Origin: an uncultured Bacillaceae bacterium
Lineage (GTDB): Bacteria > Bacillota > Bacilli > Bacillales > Amphibacillaceae
Assembly: GCA_945639745.1 (NCBI GenBank)
Contig: CALZEK010000090.1
Coordinates: forward strand, 1 to 6,091
DNA: 6,091 nt
Direction: 5' to 3'
Position numbers and translations under genes: made by a program. Positions 1 to 5,980 of the stretch are shown here, piece by piece (the stretch's first letter is position 1; each line of letters begins with the position of its first letter). Under the pieces are notes generated by a model that saw nothing but the letters and a program-made list of their open reading frames with translations, made no database searches and was not told the origin of the DNA.

Positions 1-205
1 TTACATCATCTTTGACGATATAACGATCTTTTGGTGATCGACCTGTATATTTACCAGTCGTTGCTCTAATTGCTCCAGTCGAAGACATGACGCCTTCTTC
101 TCTTGATAATACCTTCTCAACTAATAAGGGTACAGAGAGATTTTCATGGAGGATATTTTTACTTGAAATTTCTTTGATTATAGATTTTTGCTCGATAGTA
201 TTCAT
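1..205 (-). CDS. pckA: Phosphoenolpyruvate carboxykinase (ATP), N-terminal part, cut by window edge
   Basis: Cytosolic enzyme that converts oxaloacetate plus ATP to phosphoenolpyruvate and CO2, the entry step of gluconeogenesis. Only the first 68 codons are present; the family is usually about 530 residues, so most of the protein lies beyond position 1. The reading frame is open to the edge. The recognisable block is YTGRSPKDR at residues 53-61, preceded by [11 protein letters not shown]; in ATP-type PEPCKs the Arg of GRSPKDR contacts oxaloacetate (R56 here). The start is the ATG at 205-203, with GGAAGG at 220-215 placed 9 nt upstream. The gene is divergent from metK, and its promoter and a CcpN-like box lie at 249-276. 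Family assignment is firm from the motif; whether the rest of the gene is intact cannot be seen. Confidence 0.93.
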   Translation of the reverse strand, partial: MNTIEQKSIIKEISSKNILHENLSVPLLVEKVLSREEGVMSSTGAIRATTGKYTGRSPKDRYIVKDDV

Positions 206-248
206 AATCACTTACCTTCCTTTTTTTCTTTTCTTACAATCTGAATAT

Positions 249-259
249 AGTATAACATA
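249..259 (-). promoter_or_regulatory. CcpN-type operator overlapping the pckA -10
   Basis: Read on the minus strand this is TATGTTATACT, which fits every position of TRTGHYATAYW, the CcpN-binding consensus I recall from Bacillus subtilis. CcpN represses the gluconeogenic genes gapB and pckA there when glycolytic carbon is present. The box covers the -10 hexamer of the pckA promoter, a sensible place for a repressor. A looser copy, TATGATATAAT (one mismatch), lies at 346-336. The motif is AT-rich and degenerate, so the single site is suggestive. The known biology of pckA makes it more credible. Confidence 0.5.
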
Positions 260-276
260 TTGATTTGATTAGTCCA
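249..276 (-). promoter_or_regulatory. Probable pckA promoter (sigma-A type)
   Basis: On the minus strand, TGGACT (276-271) and TATACT (254-249) are separated by 16 nt. They match the sigma-A consensus at four of six and five of six positions. Transcription would start near 242, giving a leader of about 36 nt before the pckA ATG at 205. This is the best-placed promoter-like pair upstream of pckA. It is inferred from sequence only. Confidence 0.6.
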
Positions 277-369
277 TACTAATACAAAAAATGAAATGAA
301 AAAATTGTTACAAAAAAATGAACTTAATAAAAGGTATTATATCATATAATGACCATTTTATTAACAACT

Positions 370-385
370 TGTGAAAAAAATCACA
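370..385. promoter_or_regulatory. Perfect palindrome TGTGA-N6-TCACA, Crp/Fnr- or Rex-type operator candidate
   Basis: TGTGA (370-374), six A residues, then TCACA (381-385) form an exact 5+5 dyad. This half-site arrangement is that of Crp/Fnr-family regulators, which in staphylococci include ArcR. With the T at 369 the left arm also reads TTGTGAA, as in Rex sites, but the right arm matches Rex less well. The centre lies about 67 bp upstream of the predicted metK start and about 135 bp upstream of the predicted pckA start, so either gene could be the target. The regulator is not identified from the window. Confidence 0.45.
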
Positions 386-409
386 TACAAAATTGATTAA
401 TCGAGTGAT

Positions 410-438
410 TTGACATTCATATAGTTAAGCTTTACAAT
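410..438 (+). promoter_or_regulatory. metK promoter (sigma-A)
   Basis: TTGACA at 410-415 and TACAAT at 433-438 are separated by exactly 17 nt. The -35 is perfect and the -10 has one mismatch. The predicted start, near 445, is just ahead of the first strand of the S-box aptamer at 458, so the transcript would carry the whole riboswitch. It is divergent from the pckA promoter. Confidence 0.85.
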
Positions 439-457
439 TGGCTGAAGTATATGGATT

Positions 458-614
458 CTCTTATTCGGAGTCGGTGGAGGGACAGACCCTATGAAACCCA
501 GCAACCATCACAATGTGAAAAGGTGCCAACTGAAGCAAGGTAACCCCTTGAACAATAAGAGCGAAAGGCAATAAACCTTTCCTCAAACATTAAATGTTAG
601 GGAAGGTTTTTTTT
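458..614 (+). promoter_or_regulatory. SAM-I (S-box) riboswitch controlling metK
   Basis: Cis-acting RNA that binds S-adenosylmethionine and ends metK transcription early when SAM is plentiful. Helix P1 is CTCTTATT (458-465) with AATAAGAG (554-561). Conserved core segments follow: GGTGGAGGGAC around 473-483, CCCTATGAAACCC around 487-499, GCAACC around 501-506 and AAAGGTGCCAA around 519-529. A P4-type hairpin pairs CAAGG (536-540) with CCTTG (546-550). The expression platform is visible. An antiterminator can pair 559-561 and 563-568 with 582-584 and 576-581, leaving C562 bulged. It uses bases from the 3' P1 strand and from the left arm of the terminator, so aptamer closure and antitermination exclude each other. 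This predicts an OFF switch, as expected for a SAM synthetase gene. All main elements appear intact. Confidence 0.95.
573..614 (+). terminator. Riboswitch-controlled intrinsic terminator upstream of metK
   Basis: AAACCTTTCCT (573-583) pairs with AGGGAAGGTTT (599-609) as 11 pairs including one G-U. It is extended after a 2-nt bulge by AACAT/ATGTT (586-590 / 594-598) around a 3-nt loop. A run of T follows from 607 to 614. This is the OFF-state hairpin of the S-box leader. Confidence 0.93.
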
Positions 615-672
615 GTTTTAGTTCAATCTCTGAGATTAAGAGGCCCCAAACTATGAGGAGGCTTTTATAAAA

Positions 673-1872
673 ATGGTATTAAACAAACGATTATTTACTT
701 CTGAATCTGTTACAGAGGGTCATCCAGATAAAATGAGTGACCAAATTTCTGATGCTGTTTTAGATGCAATTTTAAAATGTGATCCAGATGCTCGAGTTGC
801 TTGTGAAGTTACAGTTACGACTGGATTGGTCTTAGTAGCAGGAGAAATAACGACAAAGACTTATGTCGATATTCCAGCGGTCGTGAGAAAGACAATTAAA
901 GAAATAGGATATACGCGAGCTAAATATGGCTTTGATGCAAATACTTGTGCAGTATTAACGGCAATTGATGAACAATCACCCGACATTGCTACAGGTGTTG
1001 ATCAATCAAAAGAAACGCGTGAAGGTGATAGCACAGCAGACAACCTTATCGGTGCAGGTGATCAAGGTTTAATGTTTGGTTATGCCACTAATGAGACTAA
1101 AGAATATATGCCGTTACCAATTCATTTAGCACACGCTTTATCTAAACGTTTAGCAGAAGTGAGAAAAACAGGTCTACTTAGTTACTTGCGTCCAGATGGG
1201 AAAACACAAGTGACCATCGAGTATGATGACAATAATAAACCTGTACGTGTAGATACAATTGTTATTTCAACACAACATCATGAAGATATCGAATTGAGTC
1301 AAATTGAAGCGGATATGATTGAATATGTCATTAAAGAAGTTGTTGATGAGAGTCTATTAGATGAAGCAACTAAATATCATATCAATCCAACAGGTAGATT
1401 TGTTGTTGGTGGGCCACAAGGTGATGTAGGTTTAACAGGAAGAAAAATCATTGTTGACACATACGGTGGTATGGCCAGACATGGTGGTGGTGCATTTAGT
1501 GGTAAAGATTCAACTAAAGTTGACCGTTCAGCTGCTTATGCGGCAAGATATGTAGCCAAAAACATTGTTGCAGCCGAGTTAGCAGATAAATGTGAAGTTC
1601 AATTGGCATATGCCATAGGTGTTTCAGAACCTGTCTCAATTTCAATTGATACTTTTGGTACGGGTAAACTAAGTGAGGGCGAACTCGTTAATATTGTCCG
1701 TGAACTGTTTAATTTAAGTCCGGCAGGCATTATTAGAACATTAGATTTAAATCGACCAATTTATCGTCAAGTTGCAAGCTATGGCCACTTTGGAAGAAGT
1801 GATTTAGAATTACCATGGGAAGCACTTGATAAAGTAGATGCATTGAAAGCTAAAGCAAAGCAAAACATATAA
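673..1872 (+). CDS. metK: S-adenosylmethionine synthetase (methionine adenosyltransferase)
   Basis: Cytosolic enzyme that joins methionine and ATP to make S-adenosylmethionine, releasing phosphate and pyrophosphate; the family normally works as a homotetramer. At 399 residues it is full length. The N-terminal ATP-site motif TEGHPDK is at residues 14-20, signature [12 protein letters not shown] at 127-138, [20 protein letters not shown] at 247-266, and signature GGGAFSGKD at 271-279 with the following [16 protein letters not shown]. The ATG at 673 has GAGGAGG at 655-661, 11 nt upstream. It is transcribed alone from the promoter at 410-438 through the SAM-I riboswitch, so its product controls it, and it ends in the palindromic terminator at 1871-1914. 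One oddity is Ser at 280, where the usual sequence is GKDPTKVDR or GKDPSKVDR. Catalytic residues otherwise look intact. Confidence 0.98.
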   Translation: MVLNKRLFTSESVTEGHPDKMSDQISDAVLDAILKCDPDARVACEVTVTTGLVLVAGEITTKTYVDIPAVVRKTIKEIGYTRAKYGFDANTCAVLTAIDEQSPDIATGVDQSKETREGDSTADNLIGAGDQGLMFGYATNETKEYMPLPIHLAHALSKRLAEVRKTGLLSYLRPDGKTQVTIEYDDNNKPVRVDTIVISTQHHEDIELSQIEADMIEYVIKEVVDESLLDEATKYHINPTGRFVVGGPQGDVGLTGRKIIVDTYGGMARHGGGAFSGKDSTKVDRSAAYAARYVAKNIVAAELADKCEVQLAYAIGVSEPVSISIDTFGTGKLSEGELVNIVRELFNLSPAGIIRTLDLNRPIYRQVASYGHFGRSDLELPWEALDKVDALKAKAKQNI

Positions 1873-1918
1873 AAGACTTATCTACCTCTACATGTAGAGG
1901 TAGATAAGTCTTTTTTAT
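1871..1918. terminator. Bidirectional terminator between metK and the gamma-CA gene
   Basis: Positions 1871-1892 and 1893-1914 are exact reverse complements, giving a 22-bp perfect hairpin with a minimal CATG loop. On the plus strand it is followed by T (1911-1916), so it ends metK; its left arm begins inside the metK stop codon. On the minus strand the hairpin directly follows the stop codon of the converging gene at 1917-1915 and ends in AAGTCTTTTATATGTTTT, a weaker but usable U-tract. One element therefore probably serves both convergent transcripts. Confidence 0.92.
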
Positions 1919-2442
1919 AAGTTGCGATCAAAATCGGTATTTTCTTTATAGTATTGCCCCTTTTTAGTATATGATGTCCGAATACGCTCCATTTCGGCAT
2001 AATCTTTGTCGGTTAAATCACGAATAACTCTTGCTGGTCTACCAAAAGCCATTGTGTTAGGAGGAATAACTGTTCCAGGTGAAAGTAAACTGCCAGCTCC
2101 GATAAAGGCATTTTCACCAACTTCAACATCATCTAAAATAAGTGAACCCATACCAATTAATGCGTTTTTTCTGATCGTACATCCATGAATCGTTACCTGA
2201 TGTCCAATAGTGACATCATCTTCAATAATAACAGGCGAATCAGGACTTTGGTGAACGAGCGAAAGGTCTTGAATATTTACGCGTTTACCAATTCGTGTTG
2301 GAGCCACATCTCCACGTAAAACTGTTTGAAACCAAATACTTGAACCTTCATCAATTGAGACATCACCAATAATATCAGCATTTTTAGCTACAAAAACAGA
2401 AGGGTGAATTTTAGGTTTAATACCTTTATAAGAACCAAACAT
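1915..2442 (-). CDS. Gamma-class carbonic anhydrase-like hexapeptide-repeat protein (YtoA/YrdA/PaaY type)
   Basis: A 175-residue left-handed beta-helix protein of the family that includes B. subtilis YtoA, E. coli YrdA/PaaY and CamH-type gamma carbonic anhydrases. The hexapeptide repeats run from about residue 12 to 135 (NADIIGDVSIDEGSSIW, VIIEDDVTIGHQVTIHGC, VEVGENAFIGAGSLLSPG and so on). A short helical tail from about 143 (DKDYAEMERIRTSYTKKG) follows. The metal-site pattern is preserved: His64, His81 and His86 match the three zinc ligands of Cam, and LRGD (42-45) and NIQD (57-60) match its Arg/Asp and Gln/Asp. The acidic-loop proton-shuttle Glu residues of classical Cam are not evident, as in the shorter CamH group, so carbonic anhydrase activity is possible but unproven; some relatives have other or no known activity. 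The ATG at 2442 has GGAGG at 2454-2450, 7 nt upstream. The gap from the mnmM stop is 20 nt, implying co-transcription. Confidence 0.9.
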   Translation of the reverse strand: MFGSYKGIKPKIHPSVFVAKNADIIGDVSIDEGSSIWFQTVLRGDVAPTRIGKRVNIQDLSLVHQSPDSPVIIEDDVTIGHQVTIHGCTIRKNALIGMGSLILDDVEVGENAFIGAGSLLSPGTVIPPNTMAFGRPARVIRDLTDKDYAEMERIRTSYTKKGQYYKENTDFDRNL

Positions 2443-2462
2443 AGTAAAACCTCCATAAATGA

Positions 2463-3020
2463 TTAATTTTTTTCGATTCCAATAACAAAGGGCGGATTGT
2501 TTTTTTGATTAATAAATCCATATTGTAAAACAGCAAATTCTTTTTGACTTAATGCTTTAACATAGTCTAATACAGCGTTTTTTTCATCCTTACCACCTTC
2601 ATGGCCATGATAAATGACAATAACAACTCGTTTTCCTTTAGTTAAAACATCTAAAATAGAAGTGATTGCTTGAATTGTCGAGTCTGGTTTAGTAATAATG
2701 CTCTTGTCACTTTTAGGTAAATAACCTAAATTAAATATCGCACCATCAACATGTTTTATCTTATCTTCAGTTAAATAATGACTAATCTGTGCATGACTAT
2801 CAAGAATGTAGCGGATGTTTGTCTGTGACTTTGTTAATTCTTTAGAACGCATGATTGCTTCTTCTTGTACATCATATGCATGAACGAAGCCATTCTTACC
2901 AGTTAACTGTGCTAAGAACAAAGTGTCATTTCCATTGCCACATGTTGCATCGATTAAAAAGTCACCTTCATTAACGCTCTCTTTAAGTAACATGTGAGCA
3001 AATTCAATTGGTCTTTTCAT
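2463..3020 (-). CDS. mnmM: tRNA mnm5(s2)U34 methyltransferase, MnmM (YtqB) family
   Basis: Class I SAM-dependent methyltransferase of the YtqB family. B. subtilis and S. aureus members were recently assigned as MnmM, which methylates 5-aminomethyl-(2-thio)uridine at the tRNA wobble position to give mnm5(s2)U, in place of the methylase domain of MnmC. The protein has 185 residues, the usual size. SAM-binding motif I is DATCGNGND at 24-32, motif II the acidic AYDVQ at 48-52, the motif IV region FNLGYLPKSDK at 96-106, then YHGHEGG at 137-143 and a C-terminal NNPPFVIGIEK at 174-184, typical of the family. The ATG at 3020 has only a modest ribosome site, AAGAAGAG at 3036-3029. It is first of a two-gene minus-strand unit with the gamma-CA gene; I found no convincing promoter for it at 3021-3236. 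The link to SAM made by nearby metK is functional context only. Confidence 0.9.
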   Translation of the reverse strand: MKRPIEFAHMLLKESVNEGDFLIDATCGNGNDTLFLAQLTGKNGFVHAYDVQEEAIMRSKELTKSQTNIRYILDSHAQISHYLTEDKIKHVDGAIFNLGYLPKSDKSIITKPDSTIQAITSILDVLTKGKRVVIVIYHGHEGGKDEKNAVLDYVKALSQKEFAVLQYGFINQKNNPPFVIGIEKN

Positions 3021-3127
3021 TTAATCAACTCTTCTTTAAATAATAAAATACTAAATTAATCTTACCATAACCGGTTGTTTTTATACTAATAATTTTATAA
3101 CAAGCCTGCTTAACAAATGGTGGAATC

Positions 3128-3156
3128 TTGACAATTGACTGATATTTCACTACAAT
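3128..3156 (+). promoter_or_regulatory. leuS promoter (sigma-A)
   Basis: TTGACA (3128-3133), 17 nt, TACAAT (3151-3156): the same hexamers and spacing as the metK promoter. The predicted start near 3163 gives a leader of about 98 nt. The rest of the mnmM-leuS gap (3021-3236) is AT-rich, and I found no other supported feature in it. Confidence 0.82.
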
Positions 3157-3245
3157 TCGAGATGTTATCCTTACATATATATAAATGAAATAATTTAAAA
3201 ATGAAGTTATTTGAAACAATATAAAATTTAATCAGCGTGTTTTCT

Positions 3246-3252
3246 AGGGAGG
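3246..3252 (+). promoter_or_regulatory. Ribosome binding site that fixes the leuS start
   Basis: AGGGAGG lies 8 nt before the ATG at 3261. An in-frame GTG at 3237 would extend the protein by 8 residues (MFSREENK), but it has no ribosome site and would place this one inside the coding sequence. The ATG at 3261 also gives the N terminus typical of the family, [13 protein letters not shown]. Confidence 0.93.
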
Positions 3253-3260
3253 AAAATAAA

Positions 3261-5672
3261 ATGAATTTTAGCCATAAAGAAATTGAAACAAAATGGCAAA
3301 CGTATTGGGAAGAAAATAGTACATTTAAAACAAATAGTCACACAGATAAAGAAAAAGTTTATGCATTAGGCATGTTTCCATATCCTTCTGCGGCAGGCCT
3401 TCATGTCGGTCACCCAGTAAGTTATACTGCAACGGATATTATTTCTAGAATGAGTCGTATGCAAAATAAAGAGGTCCTTCAACCGATGGGCTGGGATGCT
3501 TTTGGTTTACCGGCAGAACAATATGCGATTGATACAGGAAATAGTCCAGCAGAATTTACCAAAAAAAATATTCAAACATTTAAAAGACAATTACAAGAAT
3601 TAGGTTTTTCATATGATTGGGATCGTGAAATTAGTACAACGGACCCAGACTATTATAAATGGACACAGTGGATCTTTATTAAAATGTATGAGCATGGTTT
3701 AGCTTATATGGATGAAATAAATGTTAACTGGTGTCCAGCACTTGGAACTGTTCTTGCTAATGAAGAAGTAATAGATGGTAAAAGTGAACGTGGCGGACAT
3801 CCAGTTGTTAGAAAGCCAATGAAACAATGGATATTAAGAATTACTAAATACGCTGATCGTCTATTAGATGATTTGGATGACCTTGACTGGCCAGAAAGCT
3901 TAAAAGAAATGCAACGAAATTGGATTGGTCGCTCTGAAGGTGCTGAGGTACGTTTCGATATAGAAGGTCATGATAAAGATTTTGAAGTTTTTACAACGCG
4001 TCCTGACACCTTATTTGGAGCAACATATGCAGTACTTGCACCTGAACATTCTCTTGTTAAAGAAATTGTAACCCAAGAGCAAAGAGAAGCGGTCGAAAAT
4101 TACCTACATGAAGTTGAAACAAAATCAGATTTAGAAAGAACGGATTTAGCTAAAGAAAAATCAGGTGTATTTACAGGGGCTTATGCGATTAATCCTGTTA
4201 ATAATGAACGAATGCCAATCTGGGTAGCAGATTATGTTTTAGTGTCATATGGAAGTGGTGCAATCATGGCAGTTCCTGCACATGATGAACGTGACTTTGA
4301 ATTTGCCACACAATTTGACCTCCCTATAGTAGAAGTTGTTAAAGGTGGCGACACATCAAAAGAAGCTTATGTTGGAGACGGAGAATTAGTTAACTCAAGC
4401 TTTTTAAATGGTCTCCATCAGGAAGAAGCAATTACAAAAATGATTGATTGGTTAGTAGAAAATAATAAAGGTACCAAGAAAATCTCTTATCGCTTAAGAG
4501 ATTGGTTGTTCTCACGTCAACGTTATTGGGGTGAACCAATCCCGATTATTCACTGGGAAGATGGAACAATGACGGCAGTTAAAGAAGAAGACTTGCCACT
4601 AGAACTACCTGAAATGACTGAAATTAAACCATCGGGTACAGGTGAGTCGCCATTAGCTAATAGTGACTGGATTCATGTTGTTGATCCAGAAACAGGTATG
4701 AAAGGTAGAAGAGAGACAAATACAATGCCACAATGGGCAGGTAGTAGTTGGTATTTCTTAAGGTATATTGACCCGAAGAATACAGAACAATTAGCTGATC
4801 CGAAATTATTAGAGAAATGGTTACCAGTTGATTTATATGTTGGTGGAGCAGAACACGCAGTCTTACACTTACTATATGCAAGGTTTTGGCACAAATTCCT
4901 TTACGATATTGGAGTAGTTCCTACTAAAGAGCCGTTCCAAAAGTTATATAACCAAGGAATGATTATGGGCGAAGGTAATGTTAAGATGAGTAAATCAATC
5001 GGTAATGTAATAAATCCAGATGAAATTGTCGCATCTCACGGCGCAGATACACTTCGTTTATATGAAATGTTCATGGGACCACTTGATGCAGATGTGACTT
5101 GGTCAACTACAGGTATTGATGGTGCAAGAAGATTTTTAGATCGCGCTTGGCGTTTAATTGTTAATTCGGATAACACACTTTCTACTAAAATAGTTAATAC
5201 TGGTGGCGAATCACTGGAAAAAATCTATCATGAAACAGTTAAAAAAGTAACGCGAGATTTTAAAAACCTGCATTTCAACACAGGTATTTCACAATTAATG
5301 ATGTTTGTTAATGAAGCATATAAAACAGACACAGTTAATAGAACATATATAGAAGGCTTTGTTAAATTATTATCACCAGTTGCACCACATGTAACTGAAG
5401 AGCTTTGGCAAAGATTAGGTTATGAAGACACAATTACTTATGAAACATGGCCAACTTATGATGAGTCGAAATTAGTTGAAGATGAAGTAGAAGTAGTTAT
5501 TCAAGTGCTAGGTAAAATTCGTTCTAAGATAATGGTTGATAAAAATCTAAGTAAAGAAGAATTAGAAAAAGTCGCCTTAGCTGACCCTAAGGTTCAAGAG
5601 TGGATAGAAAACAAAACAATTAGAAAAGTAATCGTTGTTCCAGGAAAGCTAGTTAATATTGTAGCTAACTAA
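3261..5672 (+). CDS. leuS: Leucyl-tRNA synthetase
   Basis: Class Ia aminoacyl-tRNA synthetase that activates leucine with ATP and charges tRNA-Leu in the cytosol, with a CP1 domain that hydrolyses wrongly charged tRNA. At 803 residues it matches bacterial LeuRS, near 804 in relatives. The Rossmann-fold HIGH motif is HVGH at 48-51; [15 protein letters not shown] is at 156-170; [18 protein letters not shown] at 210-227 leads into CP1. Editing-site elements are TTRPDT at 245-250 and [15 protein letters not shown] at 331-345, with D342 and D345 where the catalytic aspartate region is expected. [14 protein letters not shown] is at 413-426, KMSKS at 575-579, and the anticodon-binding and C-terminal tRNA-binding parts run from about 620 to the end. 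All catalytic and editing motifs are intact. Unusual positions are [10 protein letters not shown] after HVGH, where Bacillus and Staphylococcus have HPEGYTATDI, and [11 protein letters not shown] at 747-757, where VQVNGKLRAKI is usual. It is monocistronic, with its own promoter and terminator. Confidence 0.98.
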   Translation: MNFSHKEIETKWQTYWEENSTFKTNSHTDKEKVYALGMFPYPSAAGLHVGHPVSYTATDIISRMSRMQNKEVLQPMGWDAFGLPAEQYAIDTGNSPAEFTKKNIQTFKRQLQELGFSYDWDREISTTDPDYYKWTQWIFIKMYEHGLAYMDEINVNWCPALGTVLANEEVIDGKSERGGHPVVRKPMKQWILRITKYADRLLDDLDDLDWPESLKEMQRNWIGRSEGAEVRFDIEGHDKDFEVFTTRPDTLFGATYAVLAPEHSLVKEIVTQEQREAVENYLHEVETKSDLERTDLAKEKSGVFTGAYAINPVNNERMPIWVADYVLVSYGSGAIMAVPAHDERDFEFATQFDLPIVEVVKGGDTSKEAYVGDGELVNSSFLNGLHQEEAITKMIDWLVENNKGTKKISYRLRDWLFSRQRYWGEPIPIIHWEDGTMTAVKEEDLPLELPEMTEIKPSGTGESPLANSDWIHVVDPETGMKGRRETNTMPQWAGSSWYFLRYIDPKNTEQLADPKLLEKWLPVDLYVGGAEHAVLHLLYARFWHKFLYDIGVVPTKEPFQKLYNQGMIMGEGNVKMSKSIGNVINPDEIVASHGADTLRLYEMFMGPLDADVTWSTTGIDGARRFLDRAWRLIVNSDNTLSTKIVNTGGESLEKIYHETVKKVTRDFKNLHFNTGISQLMMFVNEAYKTDTVNRTYIEGFVKLLSPVAPHVTEELWQRLGYEDTITYETWPTYDESKLVEDEVEVVIQVLGKIRSKIMVDKNLSKEELEKVALADPKVQEWIENKTIRKVIVVPGKLVNIVAN

Positions 5673-5675
5673 AAT

Positions 5676-5744
5676 AAAAGCTTAACCTTTTGCATAAAAC
5701 AAGTTGATAAAACTTAGTGAAATGCTTTAGGTTAAGCTTTTTTT
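5676..5744 (+). terminator. leuS terminator with nested stems
   Basis: AAAAGCTTAACCT (5676-5688) pairs perfectly with AGGTTAAGCTTTT (5729-5741), and the T run continues to 5744. The 40-nt interior is not an open loop: GCAT/ATGC (5692-5695 / 5722-5725) and AAGTT/AACTT (5701-5705 / 5711-5715) can form two further helices, giving a long stacked structure. It insulates leuS from the rRNA promoters that follow. Confidence 0.9.
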
Positions 5745-5767
5745 AATCATCCAAAGAGAGAAAAAGA

Positions 5768-5795
5768 GTTAATTGTTGACAGTTAAACAATTAAC
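5768..5795. repeat. 10-bp inverted repeat spanning the P1 -35 region
   Basis: GTTAATTGTT (5768-5777) and AACAATTAAC (5786-5795) are exact reverse complements separated by 8 nt. The dyad surrounds the P1 -35 and reaches close to the -10, an operator-like position, but I do not recognise a regulator for it. The left arm overlaps a block shared by all three promoters; the right arm is found only at P1. Confidence 0.5.
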
Positions 5796-5804
5796 CTGTA
5801 GTAT
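5776..5804 (+). promoter_or_regulatory. rRNA operon promoter P1
   Basis: TTGACA (5776-5781), 17 nt, TAGTAT (5799-5804), with a predicted start near 5811. The -35 is perfect and the -10 has two mismatches. The AGTTAATTG block just upstream of the -35 recurs at P2 and P3. A 10-bp inverted repeat (5768-5795) covers the -35 and spacer. It is the first of three promoters before the boxA leader. Confidence 0.68.
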
Positions 5805-5818
5805 TAATCGTGTTGTTA

Positions 5819-5903
5819 AAAGACATGTGTTATTTAATTTAAGTCACGAAACGACATGAATGATTAATTGAAGTTAAAAGTTGACTAAGAAGAAAGACAT
5901 GTG
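5819..5903 (+). repeat. Direct repeat AAAGACATGTG in the promoter region
   Basis: The 11-mer occurs identically at 5819-5829 and 5893-5903. The second copy leads into the P2 -10 (CTACAAT). The first leads into TTATTTAAT, a poor -10 with no matching -35 at the right distance, as if it were a decayed promoter copy. The coordinates span both copies and the DNA between them. Confidence 0.55.
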
Positions 5904-5910
5904 CTACAAT
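5881..5910 (+). promoter_or_regulatory. rRNA operon promoter P2
   Basis: TTGACT (5881-5886), 18 nt, TACAAT (5905-5910), with an extended -10 TG at 5902-5903. The predicted start is near 5917. The 17 nt ending in GTTGAC (5869-5885) match the equivalent P3 segment at 15 of 17 positions, exactly 100 bp apart. Confidence 0.75.
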
Positions 5911-5980
5911 GAATATTCTCCAGTGAAAGAAGGAGAGGAAACAACATTTAATTTCGAACGAAAGAGTTTGAAGTTAACTG

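Noticed and set aside
395..402. GATTAATC 8-bp palindrome just upstream of the metK -35
   Set aside because: Short, AT-rich palindromes are frequent in this composition, and there is no second copy or known regulator match.
2006..2188. 60-codon plus-strand open frame inside the gamma-CA gene
   Set aside because: It is antisense to a well-supported hexapeptide-repeat gene, has no ribosome site and resembles no protein I know.
3021..3236. A minus-strand promoter for mnmM
   Set aside because: Candidate TATAAA and TATATA hexamers are present, but none has an acceptable -35 at 16-18 nt, so none is annotated.
3237..3260. Longer leuS start at GTG 3237
   Set aside because: No ribosome site precedes it, and the strong AGGGAGG would fall inside the coding sequence; the ATG at 3261 fits the family N terminus.
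4657..4894. Two overlapping minus-strand open frames of about 73 codons inside leuS
   Set aside because: Both are antisense to the conserved LeuRS region around residues 466-545; their composition follows from the LeuRS codons and neither has translation signals.
5929..5938. AAGGAGAGG resembling a strong ribosome binding site in the rRNA leader
   Set aside because: No ATG, GTG or TTG with a usable open frame follows at a suitable distance; the first codons read into a stop.
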